A DNA stretch of 64,000 bases from the NCBI RefSeq assembly GCF_007829875.1, contig NZ_VIWV01000001.1, positions 2,108,001 through 2,172,000 of the forward strand, given 5' to 3'. How positions within the stretch are numbered: position 1 is the stretch's first letter; each line of letters opens with the position of its first letter. Made by a program: the position numbers and the translations under genes. Shown here piece by piece: positions 53,148 through 61,077 of the stretch. Source of the DNA: Streptomyces capillispiralis. GTDB taxonomy: Bacteria > Actinomycetota > Actinomycetes > Streptomycetales > Streptomycetaceae. A model generated the notes under the pieces. The model was not told the origin of the DNA. It saw nothing but the letters and a program-made list of their open reading frames with translations, and did no database searches.

Positions 53148-53696
53148 ATGTCTGTCTCCCCTTCTGGCCCTCCCCCGGCCGCCCCGGTGTCGGCCGCCGC
53201 CTCCGCGCCCACTCAGGCGGAACTCCTGGACTTCGTACGGCGTACCGCCGCCGACGCGGAACTGATCGCCTCGCTTCCGCTCGACCCGGAGGGACGCACC
53301 TGGGTGCGGCTCGACGGGCCGGGTGGCAGCGAGGCCTGGCTGATCGGCTGGCCGCCGGGCACCGGCACCGGCTGGCACGACCACGCCGACTCCGTCGGTG
53401 CCTTCATGACGGCTTCGGGCGAGCTGAAGGAGAACTCGCTCGCCGCGCGGCTGCCCACCGACGGCTGGAAGACCCTGGAACTCACCGACGGCGTGGACCG
53501 GGAGCGCCGGCTGCCGGCCGGGCAGGGCCGCGCCTTCGGACGGCATCACGTCCACGAGGTGCTCAACCTGTCCCCGGACCGGCACGCGGTCTCCGTGCAC
53601 GCCTACCATCCGCCGTTGCCGCGGATCCGCCGCTACAGCCGCAGTGGCGGCATCCTCCGGCTGGAGCAGGTCGAGCGCCCGGAGGACTGGCAGTGA
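53148..53696 (+). CDS. Cysteine dioxygenase
   Basis: 182-residue cupin of the cysteine dioxygenase type I family that oxidises L-cysteine to cysteine sulfinate with O2 and Fe(II). Iron ligands are His77 and His79 (GWHDHADSVG) and a His in GRHHVHEVLN (133-136). A Pro/Ala-rich N-terminal 22 residues is likely disordered. ATG at 53148 lies after AGGA at good distance. It overlaps the rhodanese gene by four bases and follows the leader peptide, tying it to cellular cysteine status. Confidence 0.9.
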   Translation: MSVSPSGPPPAAPVSAAASAPTQAELLDFVRRTAADAELIASLPLDPEGRTWVRLDGPGGSEAWLIGWPPGTGTGWHDHADSVGAFMTASGELKENSLAARLPTDGWKTLELTDGVDRERRLPAGQGRAFGRHHVHEVLNLSPDRHAVSVHAYHPPLPRIRRYSRSGGILRLEQVERPEDWQ

Positions 53697-54439
53697 GCGG
53701 GGCGCGGGAACGGGCTGACGGCGCCCTGGCGAGCGAAGCGGTGGGGAGCGGAAGGACGGGAATCGTGACGAGCGACGCGGTGGGTACTGGAGCTGCGGAC
53801 ACCGGCGCGGTGGGTACCGGAGCTGCGGACACCGGCGCGGTGGGTGGTGAATCCGTGGGGATCGACGCGGTGGGTACCGGACCTGCGGACACTCACGCGG
53901 TGGATACCGGAACTCTGGAGACCGACGAGGTGGGTGGCGAATCGGTGACGACCGACGAGGTGGGTGGCGAATCGGTGACGACCGACGCGGTGGAGACCGG
54001 ACCTGGGGCCACCGGCGCGGTGGGTGGTGAATCCGTGGGGATCGACGCGTTGTTGGAGCGGGTACGCGCGACGTACGCGCGCATCGGGCCCGTGGACGCG
54101 CACGAGGCCGCCCGCGCCGGCGAGGCGCTGCTGGTGGACATCCGTTACGCCGCGCTGCGCGAGCGGGACGGACTCGTCCCCGGCGCCCTCGTCGTCGAGC
54201 GCAACGAGCTGGAGTGGCGCCTGGACCCGCGCGGCAGCCATCGCCTCCCCGAGGCAACGGGCCATGACCTGCGGGTCGTCGTGATCTGCAATGAGGGCTA
54301 CGCCTCCAGCCTGGCGGCGGAGTCCCTGCACCGGCTGGGGCTGAGCCGGGCCACCGATCTGGTGGGCGGTTTCCAGGCATGGCGGGCGGCGGGGCTGCCG
54401 GTGGTGCCGGGTCCGGGTTCGCATACCGGTCCGGTGTAG
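53693..54439 (+). CDS. Rhodanese-like protein with repetitive N-terminal region
   Basis: 248 residues. The C-terminal 130 form a rhodanese domain: LLVDIRYAALRERDGLVPGALVV, then VVICNEGYASSLAA with the putative catalytic Cys, and GGFQAWRAAGLPV. The first 115 residues are low-complexity repeats of about ten residues (DAVGTGAADTG, EVGGESVTTD), encoded by 30-base near-perfect DNA repeats. GTG start overlaps the stop of the dioxygenase gene (GTGA), so the two are translationally coupled. Role: transfer or disposal of sulfane sulfur in cysteine breakdown. Confidence 0.85.
   Translation: MSGARERADGALASEAVGSGRTGIVTSDAVGTGAADTGAVGTGAADTGAVGGESVGIDAVGTGPADTHAVDTGTLETDEVGGESVTTDEVGGESVTTDAVETGPGATGAVGGESVGIDALLERVRATYARIGPVDAHEAARAGEALLVDIRYAALRERDGLVPGALVVERNELEWRLDPRGSHRLPEATGHDLRVVVICNEGYASSLAAESLHRLGLSRATDLVGGFQAWRAAGLPVVPGPGSHTGPV
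53777..54050 (+). repeat. Intragenic tandem repeats in rhodanese gene
   Basis: 30-base unit GCGGTGGGTACYGGAGCTGC... at 53777-53806 and 53807-53836; a second 30-base type (GAGGTGGGTGGCGAATCGGT...) twice at about 53927-53986; and the GGTGGTGAATCCGTGGGGAT segment at about 53842 and again at about 54023. All are multiples of three, so frame is kept. Confidence 0.8.
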
Positions 54440-54445
54440 GGCTGC

Positions 54446-55258
54446 TCAGAAGCCCCCGTCGCCGAGGAACTCCGTGTCCTCGCCCTCCTCCTCCAGCGCC
54501 TGCCGGACCACGCGGAGGGCGAGGCCCTCGGGGTAGCCCTTGCGGGCGAGCATGCCCGCGAGGCGGCGGATCCGCTTGTCGCGGTCGAGCCCACGCGTCG
54601 CACGGAGCTTGCGGGAGACCAGTTCCCGCGCGGTCTCCTCCTCCTGCTCGGAGTCGAGCCGGGAGACGGCCGCGTCGATCAGCGTGGGGTCGACGCCCTT
54701 GGTGCGCAGTTCCTGGGCGAGCGCCCGCCGGGCGAGCCCCCGGCCGTGGTGCCGGGACTCCACCCAGGCGTCCGCGAAGGCGCTGTCGTTGATCAGTCCG
54801 ACCTCCTCGAACCGGGACAGCACTTCCTCGGCGGCCTCGTCCGGGATCTCCCGCTTGCGCAGGGCGTCGGCAAGCTGTTTGCGCGTGCGCGGGGTCCCGG
54901 TGAGCAGGCGCAGACAGATCGCCCGTGCCCGCTCGACCGGGTCCCCCGGAGGCTCCTCCCGCTCTGCCCTCGATGAGGAAGAGGCGTCTCCGTCCGCCGC
55001 GGCCGCCTCGCCGAAGTCCCGGCGCCTGCGCCCGCGTCCACCGCGCGACCCGCCGTCACGCGAGCCGCCCGCCCGTGCGCCCCCGGCACGCCGGCGGCCA
55101 CCACCGGAACCGGTGTCCCGGGGACCGCTCGCGTCGGTGCTGTCGTCGTACGCCGTGTCACCGCCCACGGCTGAGCCCTCGTCGCCTCCGGTGCCCCTCC
55201 CCCGTGGGGCGCCGGAGGCGGCGAACTCGTACTCGGCCCAGTCGGTTCGTCGGGTCAC
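54446..55258 (-). CDS. recX: Regulatory protein RecX
   Basis: 270 residues; the RecX helical domain is in residues 115-270 (ARAICLRLLTGTPRTRKQLADAL, then NDSAFADAWVESRH and GLARRALAQELRTKG). The N-terminal 110 residues are a disordered Gly/Arg/acidic extension, longer than in most bacteria. Start ATG at 55258 lies three bases after the recA stop, so both are co-transcribed. RecX restrains RecA filaments. Confidence 0.93.
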   Translation of the reverse strand: MTRRTDWAEYEFAASGAPRGRGTGGDEGSAVGGDTAYDDSTDASGPRDTGSGGGRRRAGGARAGGSRDGGSRGGRGRRRRDFGEAAAADGDASSSSRAEREEPPGDPVERARAICLRLLTGTPRTRKQLADALRKREIPDEAAEEVLSRFEEVGLINDSAFADAWVESRHHGRGLARRALAQELRTKGVDPTLIDAAVSRLDSEQEEETARELVSRKLRATRGLDRDKRIRRLAGMLARKGYPEGLALRVVRQALEEEGEDTEFLGDGGF

Positions 55259-55261
55259 GGG

Positions 55262-56380
55262 TCAGCTCTTGGCCGCCGCGGCCTTGGACTTGGTGGCCTT
55301 GGCCGCCGGGGCGGGCACCGCGGCCGCCTCCGGTGCGGTGGTGTCCGCCGCGTCCGCGGCCGGCTCGGCGGCCGGCGCCTCGGGCCGCACGCCGACGCCC
55401 AGCTTCTCCTTGATCTTCCGCTCGATCTCGTTGGCGAGGTCGGGGTTGTCCTTGAGGAAGTTGCGGGCGTTCTCCTTGCCCTGGCCGAGCTGGTCGCCCT
55501 CGTACGTGTACCAGGCACCGGCCTTGCGGACGAAGCCGTGCTCCACGCCCATGTCGATCAGGCCGCCCTCGCGGCTGATGCCCTGGCCGTAGAGGATGTC
55601 GAACTCGGCCTGCTTGAAGGGCGGTGCCACCTTGTTCTTGACGACCTTGCAGCGGGTGCGGTTGCCCACTGCCTCGGTGCCGTCCTTCAGGGTCTCGATG
55701 CGGCGAATGTCGATGCGCACCGAGGCGTAGAACTTCAGCGCCCGGCCACCGGTGGTGGTCTCCGGGGAGCCGAACATCACGCCGATCTTCTCGCGGAGCT
55801 GGTTGATGAAGATCGCGGTGGTCTTGGACTGGTTGAGCGCGCTGGTGATCTTCCGCAGGGCCTGGCTCATCAGGCGGGCCTGCAGACCCACGTGGCTGTC
55901 GCCCATCTCGCCCTCGATCTCGGCGCGGGGGACGAGCGCGGCGACGGAGTCGATGACGATGAGATCGAGGGCGCCGGAGCGGACCAGCATGTCCACGATC
56001 TCCAGGGCCTGCTCGCCGTTGTCCGGCTGGGACAGGATCAGGTTGTCGATGTCGACGCCGAGCTTCTTCGCGTACTCGGGGTCGAGGGCGTGCTCCGCGT
56101 CCACGAAGGCGACCTGGCCGCCGGCCTTCTGCGCGTTCGCCACCGCGTGCAGGGTCAGGGTGGTCTTACCGGAGGATTCCGGTCCGTAGATCTCCACCAC
56201 ACGGCCGCGCGGCAGGCCGCCGACGCCGAGGGCCACGTCGAGCGCGGTCGACCCGGTCGGGATGACCTCGATGGGCTCCATCGACCGCTCGCCCATGCGC
56301 ATGACCGCGCCTTTGCCGAATTGCCGTTCAATCTGTGCGAGCGCGGCGTCGAGCGCCTTCTCGCGGTCGGTTCCTGCCAT
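55262..56380 (-). CDS. recA: Recombinase RecA
   Basis: 372 residues. Walker A GPESSGKT at 66-73, Walker [12 protein letters not shown]2 loop region and [19 protein letters not shown] are all canonical. Lys/Ala-rich C-terminal tail (about residues 335-372). ATG at 56380 (MAGTDREK) is the conserved start; upstream in-frame starts are not needed. The SOS box sits in the promoter about 165 bases upstream. Drives LexA cleavage and homologous recombination. Confidence 0.98.
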   Translation of the reverse strand: MAGTDREKALDAALAQIERQFGKGAVMRMGERSMEPIEVIPTGSTALDVALGVGGLPRGRVVEIYGPESSGKTTLTLHAVANAQKAGGQVAFVDAEHALDPEYAKKLGVDIDNLILSQPDNGEQALEIVDMLVRSGALDLIVIDSVAALVPRAEIEGEMGDSHVGLQARLMSQALRKITSALNQSKTTAIFINQLREKIGVMFGSPETTTGGRALKFYASVRIDIRRIETLKDGTEAVGNRTRCKVVKNKVAPPFKQAEFDILYGQGISREGGLIDMGVEHGFVRKAGAWYTYEGDQLGQGKENARNFLKDNPDLANEIERKIKEKLGVGVRPEAPAAEPAADAADTTAPEAAAVPAPAAKATKSKAAAAKS

Positions 56381-56543
56381 GGGTTCCACCCGATTTGCTT
56401 GTGTCGATCGCTTCACGTCAAAGACGCTAACGCCTGCCACTGACAACGCGCCCCGACGCACGTCCGGCCTGTGGATAACGCGGGTGCATTCCTACCCGAA
56501 TTAGGGCAGAGCACCCGCCGTTGAGCCTCACCGGCTCTCCCAT

Positions 56544-56571
56544 GAGAATGGATGTTCGATTTTTGTGTCAA
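56544..56571 (-). promoter_or_regulatory. recA: recA promoter with SOS box
   Basis: Read leftward: -35 TTGACA (56566-56571), then SOS box TCGAACATCCATTCTC (56544-56559) lying in and beyond the spacer, with the -10 near TCTCAT. The left half-site is perfect; the right is degenerate. Confidence 0.8.
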
Positions 56572-56608
56572 GCCGCACCCTCGCGGCGTGGCACCGGGCC
56601 CCGTCGAC

Positions 56609-56652
56609 TTGCCCACTCGGAAAGTCGACGGTAACTTTCCCACCAGGAAAGT
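56609..56652 (+). promoter_or_regulatory. Promoter/operator of the ABC transporter operon
   Basis: -35 TTGCCC (56609-56614), -10 TAACTT (56632-56637), 17-base spacer. GGAAAGT (56619-56625) and ACTTTCC (56634-56640) form an inverted repeat across the -10, and GGAAAGT recurs at 56646-56652. Probably bound by the winged-helix regulator encoded in the operon. Confidence 0.65.
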
Positions 56653-56685
56653 AGAACGCCGTGTCGCACAGGGGAGGCGATGGCC

Positions 56686-57291
56686 GTGAGTACGCCGGTG
56701 GATGCCGAACAGGCATGGAAGGACCTGCAGCGCATCCGGGTGCCGCAGGAGCGGGTGTACGACGAGATGGAGCGGTCGGGGTCCGGGGGCCCGGGTGCCA
56801 CCTACGCCGCGGCTGCCCTCATGTGGGCCTTCCTGGCCGGCGTGGGCCTGGACCTCCCCCTGTGGGGCGTCTGGCTGGCCGTCGCCGTCTACGTCGCGCT
56901 GCTGAGCGCGCTCCTCGCGATCCAAAGCCGCAGGAGCCGCATGCGGCTGCACCACTCCCGCTACAACAGGCGGACGTTCGTGACGTTCGCCGGAGGCGCG
57001 CTGGTGACCGGCGGGACGGCCCTGCTGGCCGGCCTGCTGGTCGAGCCGCTGGAGCCGCCGCTCGGCGGCCTGATCCGGGCGACGGTCACGACGGCCGCGT
57101 TCCTGCTGTTCACCGGGCCGGCGAGCCGCTGGGCGATCGGCTCGCTGCGGGGGCACGCGGCCCGGGCGGCCCACGGAGGTGCCGGCCACACCGGGCGGGC
57201 GGCCCACGGAGGTGCCGGCCACACCGGGCGGACGGCCCACGAAGGCGGGGACCACACCGACGGGGCACCGCGCGGAGGTGCGGACCGATGA
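56686..57291 (+). CDS. Hypothetical membrane protein of ABC operon
   Basis: 201 residues; four hydrophobic helices (about residues 40-58, 60-78, 98-118 and 125-143) and a hydrophilic C-terminal tail with His/Gly repeats (GGAGHTGRAAH twice, encoded at 57166-57195 and 57199-57228). GTG at 56686 fits the GGGGAGG site better than the ATG two codons upstream. Stop overlaps the next start as ATGA. Probably an accessory subunit or sensor for the transporter; no family recognised. Confidence 0.75.
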   Translation: MSTPVDAEQAWKDLQRIRVPQERVYDEMERSGSGGPGATYAAAALMWAFLAGVGLDLPLWGVWLAVAVYVALLSALLAIQSRRSRMRLHHSRYNRRTFVTFAGGALVTGGTALLAGLLVEPLEPPLGGLIRATVTTAAFLLFTGPASRWAIGSLRGHAARAAHGGAGHTGRAAHGGAGHTGRTAHEGGDHTDGAPRGGADR

Positions 57292-57638
57292 GCACCCCCG
57301 CGGGCTTCGACGAGCTGATCCATCCCGCCACCCGGCTGTCGGTGGTCGCGCTGCTCGCCACCACCGAATGGGCGGAGTTCGCGTTCGTCCGCGACAGCCT
57401 CTCGCTCAGCGACTCCGCGCTGTCCAAACAGCTGCACACCCTGGAGGACGCCGGATATCTGGAAGTGCTGAAGGAGGGCGGCGGCCGCAAGCGGCGCACG
57501 AAGGTCCGGCTGACGGACCGCGGCCGCGCCGCGTTCGAGGGGCATGTGGCCGCGCTCCGGGCGATCGTCGAGGGTGCCGGGGCCCCCGGGGCCGAGTCCG
57601 GCCCGGCCGCGCGGCGGCCCGCGGAGGCGGGGCGATGA
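57288..57638 (+). CDS. Winged-helix transcriptional regulator (wHTH_27-like)
   Basis: 116 residues, small MarR/ArsR-like winged helix of the wHTH_27 type: HPATRLSVVALLATTEWAEF, recognition helix region SLSDSALSKQLHTLEDAGYLEV, wing KEGGGRKRRTKVRLTDRGR. ATGA overlap with upstream and downstream genes. Likely binds the GGAAAGT/ACTTTCC operator and represses the operon. Confidence 0.85.
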   Translation: MSTPAGFDELIHPATRLSVVALLATTEWAEFAFVRDSLSLSDSALSKQLHTLEDAGYLEVLKEGGGRKRRTKVRLTDRGRAAFEGHVAALRAIVEGAGAPGAESGPAARRPAEAGR

Positions 57639-58546
57639 CGGCCGCCGTCCCCGCCGACCGCACCGTCGTCCGGGCCCGCGACGTCCGTATGTCGTACGGC
57701 GCCGTCGACGTGCTCCACGGCGTCGATCTGGACATCCGCCGCGGCGAGGTCTTCGCCCTGCTCGGCCCCAACGGCGCGGGGAAGACCACCACCGTGGAGA
57801 TCCTCGAGGGCTTCCGGAAGCGGTCCGCCGGGGAGGTCCGCGTCCTCGGCGCGGACCCGGAGCGGGGTGACGACGCCTGGCGCGGCCGCATCGGACTGGT
57901 GCTGCAGTCCTGGCGCGACCACCGCCGCTGGCGGGTGGCCGAGCTCCTTGCGCACTTCGGGACCTACTACCCCGACCCGCGCGACCCGGTGGAGCTGCTG
58001 GGCCTGACCGGGCTGACGGGGCAGGCCGACCGGCGGGTGGAACTGCTGTCCGGCGGCCAGCGGCGGCGCCTGGACGTCGCACTCGGGATCGTCGGCCGGC
58101 CGGAGCTGCTCTTCCTCGACGAGCCGACCACCGGCTTCGACCCCGAGGCGCGGCACCGGTTCCACGCCCTGGTCGAACGGCTGGCCCGGGACGAAGGCGT
58201 CACCGTCCTGCTCACCACCCACGACCTGGCGGAGGCCGAACGGCTCGCGGACCGGATCGGCATGCTGGTCGGCGGCCGGATCCGGGCCTGCGGCACCCCG
58301 TCGGACCTGGCCCGGCAGGCCGCCGCACAGGCCGAGGTCCGCTGGACCGCCGACGACGGCACGCACCACCGCGAACGCACCGCGGACCCGTCCCGGCTGG
58401 TCTGGGAGATGCACCGGGACGCGGACGGGCCGATCGCCGGCCTGGAGGTCCGCCGCCCGACGCTGGAGGACACCTACCTGCACATGGTGCATCGGCACGC
58501 CGACGGCACGGACGGGGCCGCGGAGGGGGAGGAACGGATCGCATGA
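57635..58546 (+). CDS. ABC transporter ATP-binding protein (exporter class)
   Basis: 303 residues. Walker A LLGPNGAGKTTTVE (about residues 43-56), Q-loop LQSWRDHRRW, signature LSGGQRRRLDVAL, Walker B LLFLDEPTTGFD, H-loop TTHDLAEAE. The extra C-terminal domain resembles drug/lipid-export ATPases of the DrrA/YhaQ type. Overlaps neighbours by ATGA on both sides. Confidence 0.93.
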   Translation: MTAAVPADRTVVRARDVRMSYGAVDVLHGVDLDIRRGEVFALLGPNGAGKTTTVEILEGFRKRSAGEVRVLGADPERGDDAWRGRIGLVLQSWRDHRRWRVAELLAHFGTYYPDPRDPVELLGLTGLTGQADRRVELLSGGQRRRLDVALGIVGRPELLFLDEPTTGFDPEARHRFHALVERLARDEGVTVLLTTHDLAEAERLADRIGMLVGGRIRACGTPSDLARQAAAQAEVRWTADDGTHHRERTADPSRLVWEMHRDADGPIAGLEVRRPTLEDTYLHMVHRHADGTDGAAEGEERIA

Positions 58547-59436
58547 CGAACGACACAGCCGGGGCACACCGGCCACAGGGGCCGCGCCGCCCGGCCTGGC
58601 GTACGGGGTGCCGACGCGGCGTCATCGAAGTGCGGCACCTGCTCCGCAACCCGAAGGAGATGTCGGGCCACGTCACCAATGTGGTCGTGGCCCTGCTGGT
58701 CGCCGCCTACATCAGCGACGACGTGCCAGGCACCGACACCCCGCTGGCCCATCTGGTGCTCGCGGGCTTCGCCGCCTACCTGCTGTTCCAGATCGGCCTG
58801 ATCAGCCTCCCGCAGATGCTCGTCACCGAGCGGGAGGAGGGTGTTCTGCTGCGGCTGCGCGCCACGCCCGGCGGGATACCGGCGTATCTCGTGGCCAAGT
58901 GCCTGCTGCTGGTCACCATGGCGACCGGCAGCCTGGCGCTGCTCCTGGGAGCCTCGGCGCTGCTGGTGGACGGTCCGCTGCCGCGCGACGGGGGCGGCTG
59001 GGTGACGCTGCTGTGGGTCACCGCGCTCGGTCTGCTGGCCGTCGTACCGCTGGGCGCCGCCCTGGGCGCCGTGCTGCCCAACCCGCGGGAGGCGCTGGCC
59101 CTGATCGTGCTGCCCGCCATGGGGCTGCTGATCACCTCCGGAGCGGTCTTCCCGATCACCTCGCTGCCCGTGCCGGTCCAGCAGGTGGCCGCCGTCTTCC
59201 CGCTGAAGTGGATGGCCCAGGGACTGCGTTCGGCGCTGCTGCCGGACGCCGCGCGGGCGGCGGAGCCGGCCGGTTCCTGGGAGCTGCCCATGGTCGCGCT
59301 GGTACTGGCCGCCTGGGCGGTCGTCGGGTTCCTCCTGGCGGTGCCCCTGCTGCGGCGCGCGGCCCGCCGGGAGTCCGGCTCCCGCCTGGCCGCGCGCCAC
59401 CGCAAGGCGGCGGAGAGCGGAGCGGTGCCCGCGTAG
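58543..59436 (+). CDS. ABC-2 type transporter permease
   Basis: 297 residues with about six membrane helices and the ABC-2 pattern (LVTEREEGVLLRLRATPGGIPAYLVAK, then FPITSLPVPVQQVAAVFPLKWMAQGLR). Starts inside the ATPase stop. Together with the upstream ATPase it forms a two-component exporter. Basic C-terminal tail. Substrate unknown. Confidence 0.9.
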   Translation: MTNDTAGAHRPQGPRRPAWRTGCRRGVIEVRHLLRNPKEMSGHVTNVVVALLVAAYISDDVPGTDTPLAHLVLAGFAAYLLFQIGLISLPQMLVTEREEGVLLRLRATPGGIPAYLVAKCLLLVTMATGSLALLLGASALLVDGPLPRDGGGWVTLLWVTALGLLAVVPLGAALGAVLPNPREALALIVLPAMGLLITSGAVFPITSLPVPVQQVAAVFPLKWMAQGLRSALLPDAARAAEPAGSWELPMVALVLAAWAVVGFLLAVPLLRRAARRESGSRLAARHRKAAESGAVPA

Positions 59437-59465
59437 CCGGACCCCGCGCCGGTACGGGGCCCGGC
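59436..59465. terminator. Bidirectional hairpin between ABC permease and AI-2E gene
   Basis: GCCGGACCCCG (59436-59446) pairs with CGGGGCCCGGC (59455-59465) with one mismatch, between convergent genes. Confidence 0.7.
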
Positions 59466-59466
59466 C

Positions 59467-60744
59467 TCAGGAGGCTCCCGAGTCCTCGCCGCGGGGCCGC
59501 ACCAGACGCGGCCGGCGGACCCACGGGAAACGGGCCCACGGGAGACGGACGCGCGCGAGGGTTCCCGGTTCTCCGCCGGGGCCCTGGTGCCCGTGCACAC
59601 GGGGATCGTCCGTGACGTCGTACCGCTTCACATAGGCGCCGAGGAACGCCTGGAGGGTGGCGATCGCGGGGATGGCGATCAGCGCGCCGACGGCACCGAG
59701 CAGGGCGGTGCCGGCGACGACCGAGCCGAAGGCGACCGCCGGGTGGATGTCGACGGTCCTGGCGGTCAGCTTGGGCTGCAGGACGTAGTTCTCGAACTGC
59801 TGGTAGAACACCACGAAGATCAGCACCCACAGCGCGTACCACGGGTCGACCGTGAAGGCGATCAGCATGGGCAGCGCACCCGCGAGATAGGTGCCGATGG
59901 TGGGGATGAACTGCGACACCAGTCCCACCCAGACGGCGAGGACGGGCGCGTAGGGCACCTCGAGGATCTCCAGCAGCACGAAGTGCGCCAGGCCGGAGAT
60001 CAGGGCCATCAGTCCGCGCGAGTACAGGTAGCCGCCGGTCTTGTTCACGGCGATCTCCCACGCGCGCAGCACCTCGGCCTGCCGGGCGGGCGGCAGCAGC
60101 GAGCAGACGGTGCGCCGCAGCCGCGGCCCGTCGGCGGCGAAGTAGAAGGAGAAGAGGCCCACGGTCAGCAGCTGGAAGAGACCGCCGAGGACCTGGGCGG
60201 ACACGTCGAGGACGCCGGTGGCGCTGTTCTGGACGTAGTTGCGCAGCCAGTCGGAGCGCAGCAGGCCCTCCTGGATGTCCACCCGCCGCAGCTCGGTGTG
60301 GAAGTGCGCGTTGACCCAGTTGATCACGGAGTCGAGGTAGTCCGGGAAGTCCTCGACGATCTTGATGATCTGGCCCGCCAGCATGGACCCGAGCAGGGTG
60401 ACGAAGCCCGCCGCCGTGATCAGTACGCCCAGGAAGACGAGGAACGTGCCCAGGCCCCGGCGCACCCCGCGCGCGGCCATCCAGCTCACCGCGGGTTCGA
60501 CGGCGAGCGCCAGGAAGAACGCGATCAGGACGTTGATCAGCAGCCCGGTGAGCTGGTGGAAGGCCCAGCTGCCGAGCTGGAACACGGCGATCAGCGCGAG
60601 CGCGAGCACCATGGCGCGCGGCAGCCAGCGCGGCATGCGGGCACCCGGCCGGGCCGTGGGGTCCACCGGGGGGCCGGCGGGCGGCGGCGCTCCGGGCGCG
60701 GTGGGATGCCGGGCTGCCTGCCCGGTCTCGTCAGTGGTTGCCAC
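59467..60744 (-). CDS. AI-2E family transporter (PerM/UPF0118)
   Basis: 425 residues with about eight helices: two pairs near the N terminus (about residues 40-95), a periplasmic loop, then helices through FQLLTVGLFSFYF, LVSQFIPTIGTYLAGALPML (the GTYLAG signature), and AVAFGSVVAGTALLGAVGALIAIPA near the C terminus. Hydrophilic Pro/Arg-rich tails at both ends. The family moves AI-2 or acts in Na+/H+ exchange; the substrate is not known here. Monocistronic. Confidence 0.9.
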   Translation of the reverse strand: MATTDETGQAARHPTAPGAPPPAGPPVDPTARPGARMPRWLPRAMVLALALIAVFQLGSWAFHQLTGLLINVLIAFFLALAVEPAVSWMAARGVRRGLGTFLVFLGVLITAAGFVTLLGSMLAGQIIKIVEDFPDYLDSVINWVNAHFHTELRRVDIQEGLLRSDWLRNYVQNSATGVLDVSAQVLGGLFQLLTVGLFSFYFAADGPRLRRTVCSLLPPARQAEVLRAWEIAVNKTGGYLYSRGLMALISGLAHFVLLEILEVPYAPVLAVWVGLVSQFIPTIGTYLAGALPMLIAFTVDPWYALWVLIFVVFYQQFENYVLQPKLTARTVDIHPAVAFGSVVAGTALLGAVGALIAIPAIATLQAFLGAYVKRYDVTDDPRVHGHQGPGGEPGTLARVRLPWARFPWVRRPRLVRPRGEDSGAS

Positions 60745-60804
60745 GGCTCAAGTCTCGCCCACACCGGCGGCGGGACGTCCGCCGCCCGTCGGTCTCTGTG
60801 ACGA

Positions 60805-60999
60805 TCAGCGCTTCTCCAGGGGGACGTGCATCACCGAGCAGACCACGTGCCAGACGTCCTTGGCGCTCCAGCCGGCCGCCAGGGCCTCGTGCACCGTGCG
60901 CCCGCCGAGCTCGGACATGACATGGTCCCGCGCGAAGGTGTCGGCATACCCCGCACCGAAGTGCTCCGTCATCCGCTCCCAGAAAACCGTCAACCGCAT
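60805..60999 (-). CDS. DUF3046 protein
   Basis: 64 residues, MRLTVFWERMTEHFG...DHVMSELGGRTVHEALAAG: a small actinobacterial helical protein of unknown function, often near recA-recX. ATG at 60999. Divergent from the toroid hypothetical protein and 61 bases downstream of nothing on its own strand but the AI-2E gene. Confidence 0.85.
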   Translation of the reverse strand: MRLTVFWERMTEHFGAGYADTFARDHVMSELGGRTVHEALAAGWSAKDVWHVVCSVMHVPLEKR

Positions 61000-61077
61000 G
61001 CCCCCAGTATCCCGCCTGTGGGGGTGGCCCCGGGCCGGTGCGCCTGCGGGCACCACTTTGCCCCTACGGTCGGACCC

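Larger units (their letters stand above)
56381..56685. other. recA/ABC-operon divergent regulatory region
   Basis: 305 bases without a gene. Contains the recA promoter with SOS box (leftward) and the promoter plus GGAAAGT/ACTTTCC operator of the ABC operon (rightward). The recA leader is about 150 bases long with no obvious structure. Confidence 0.6.
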
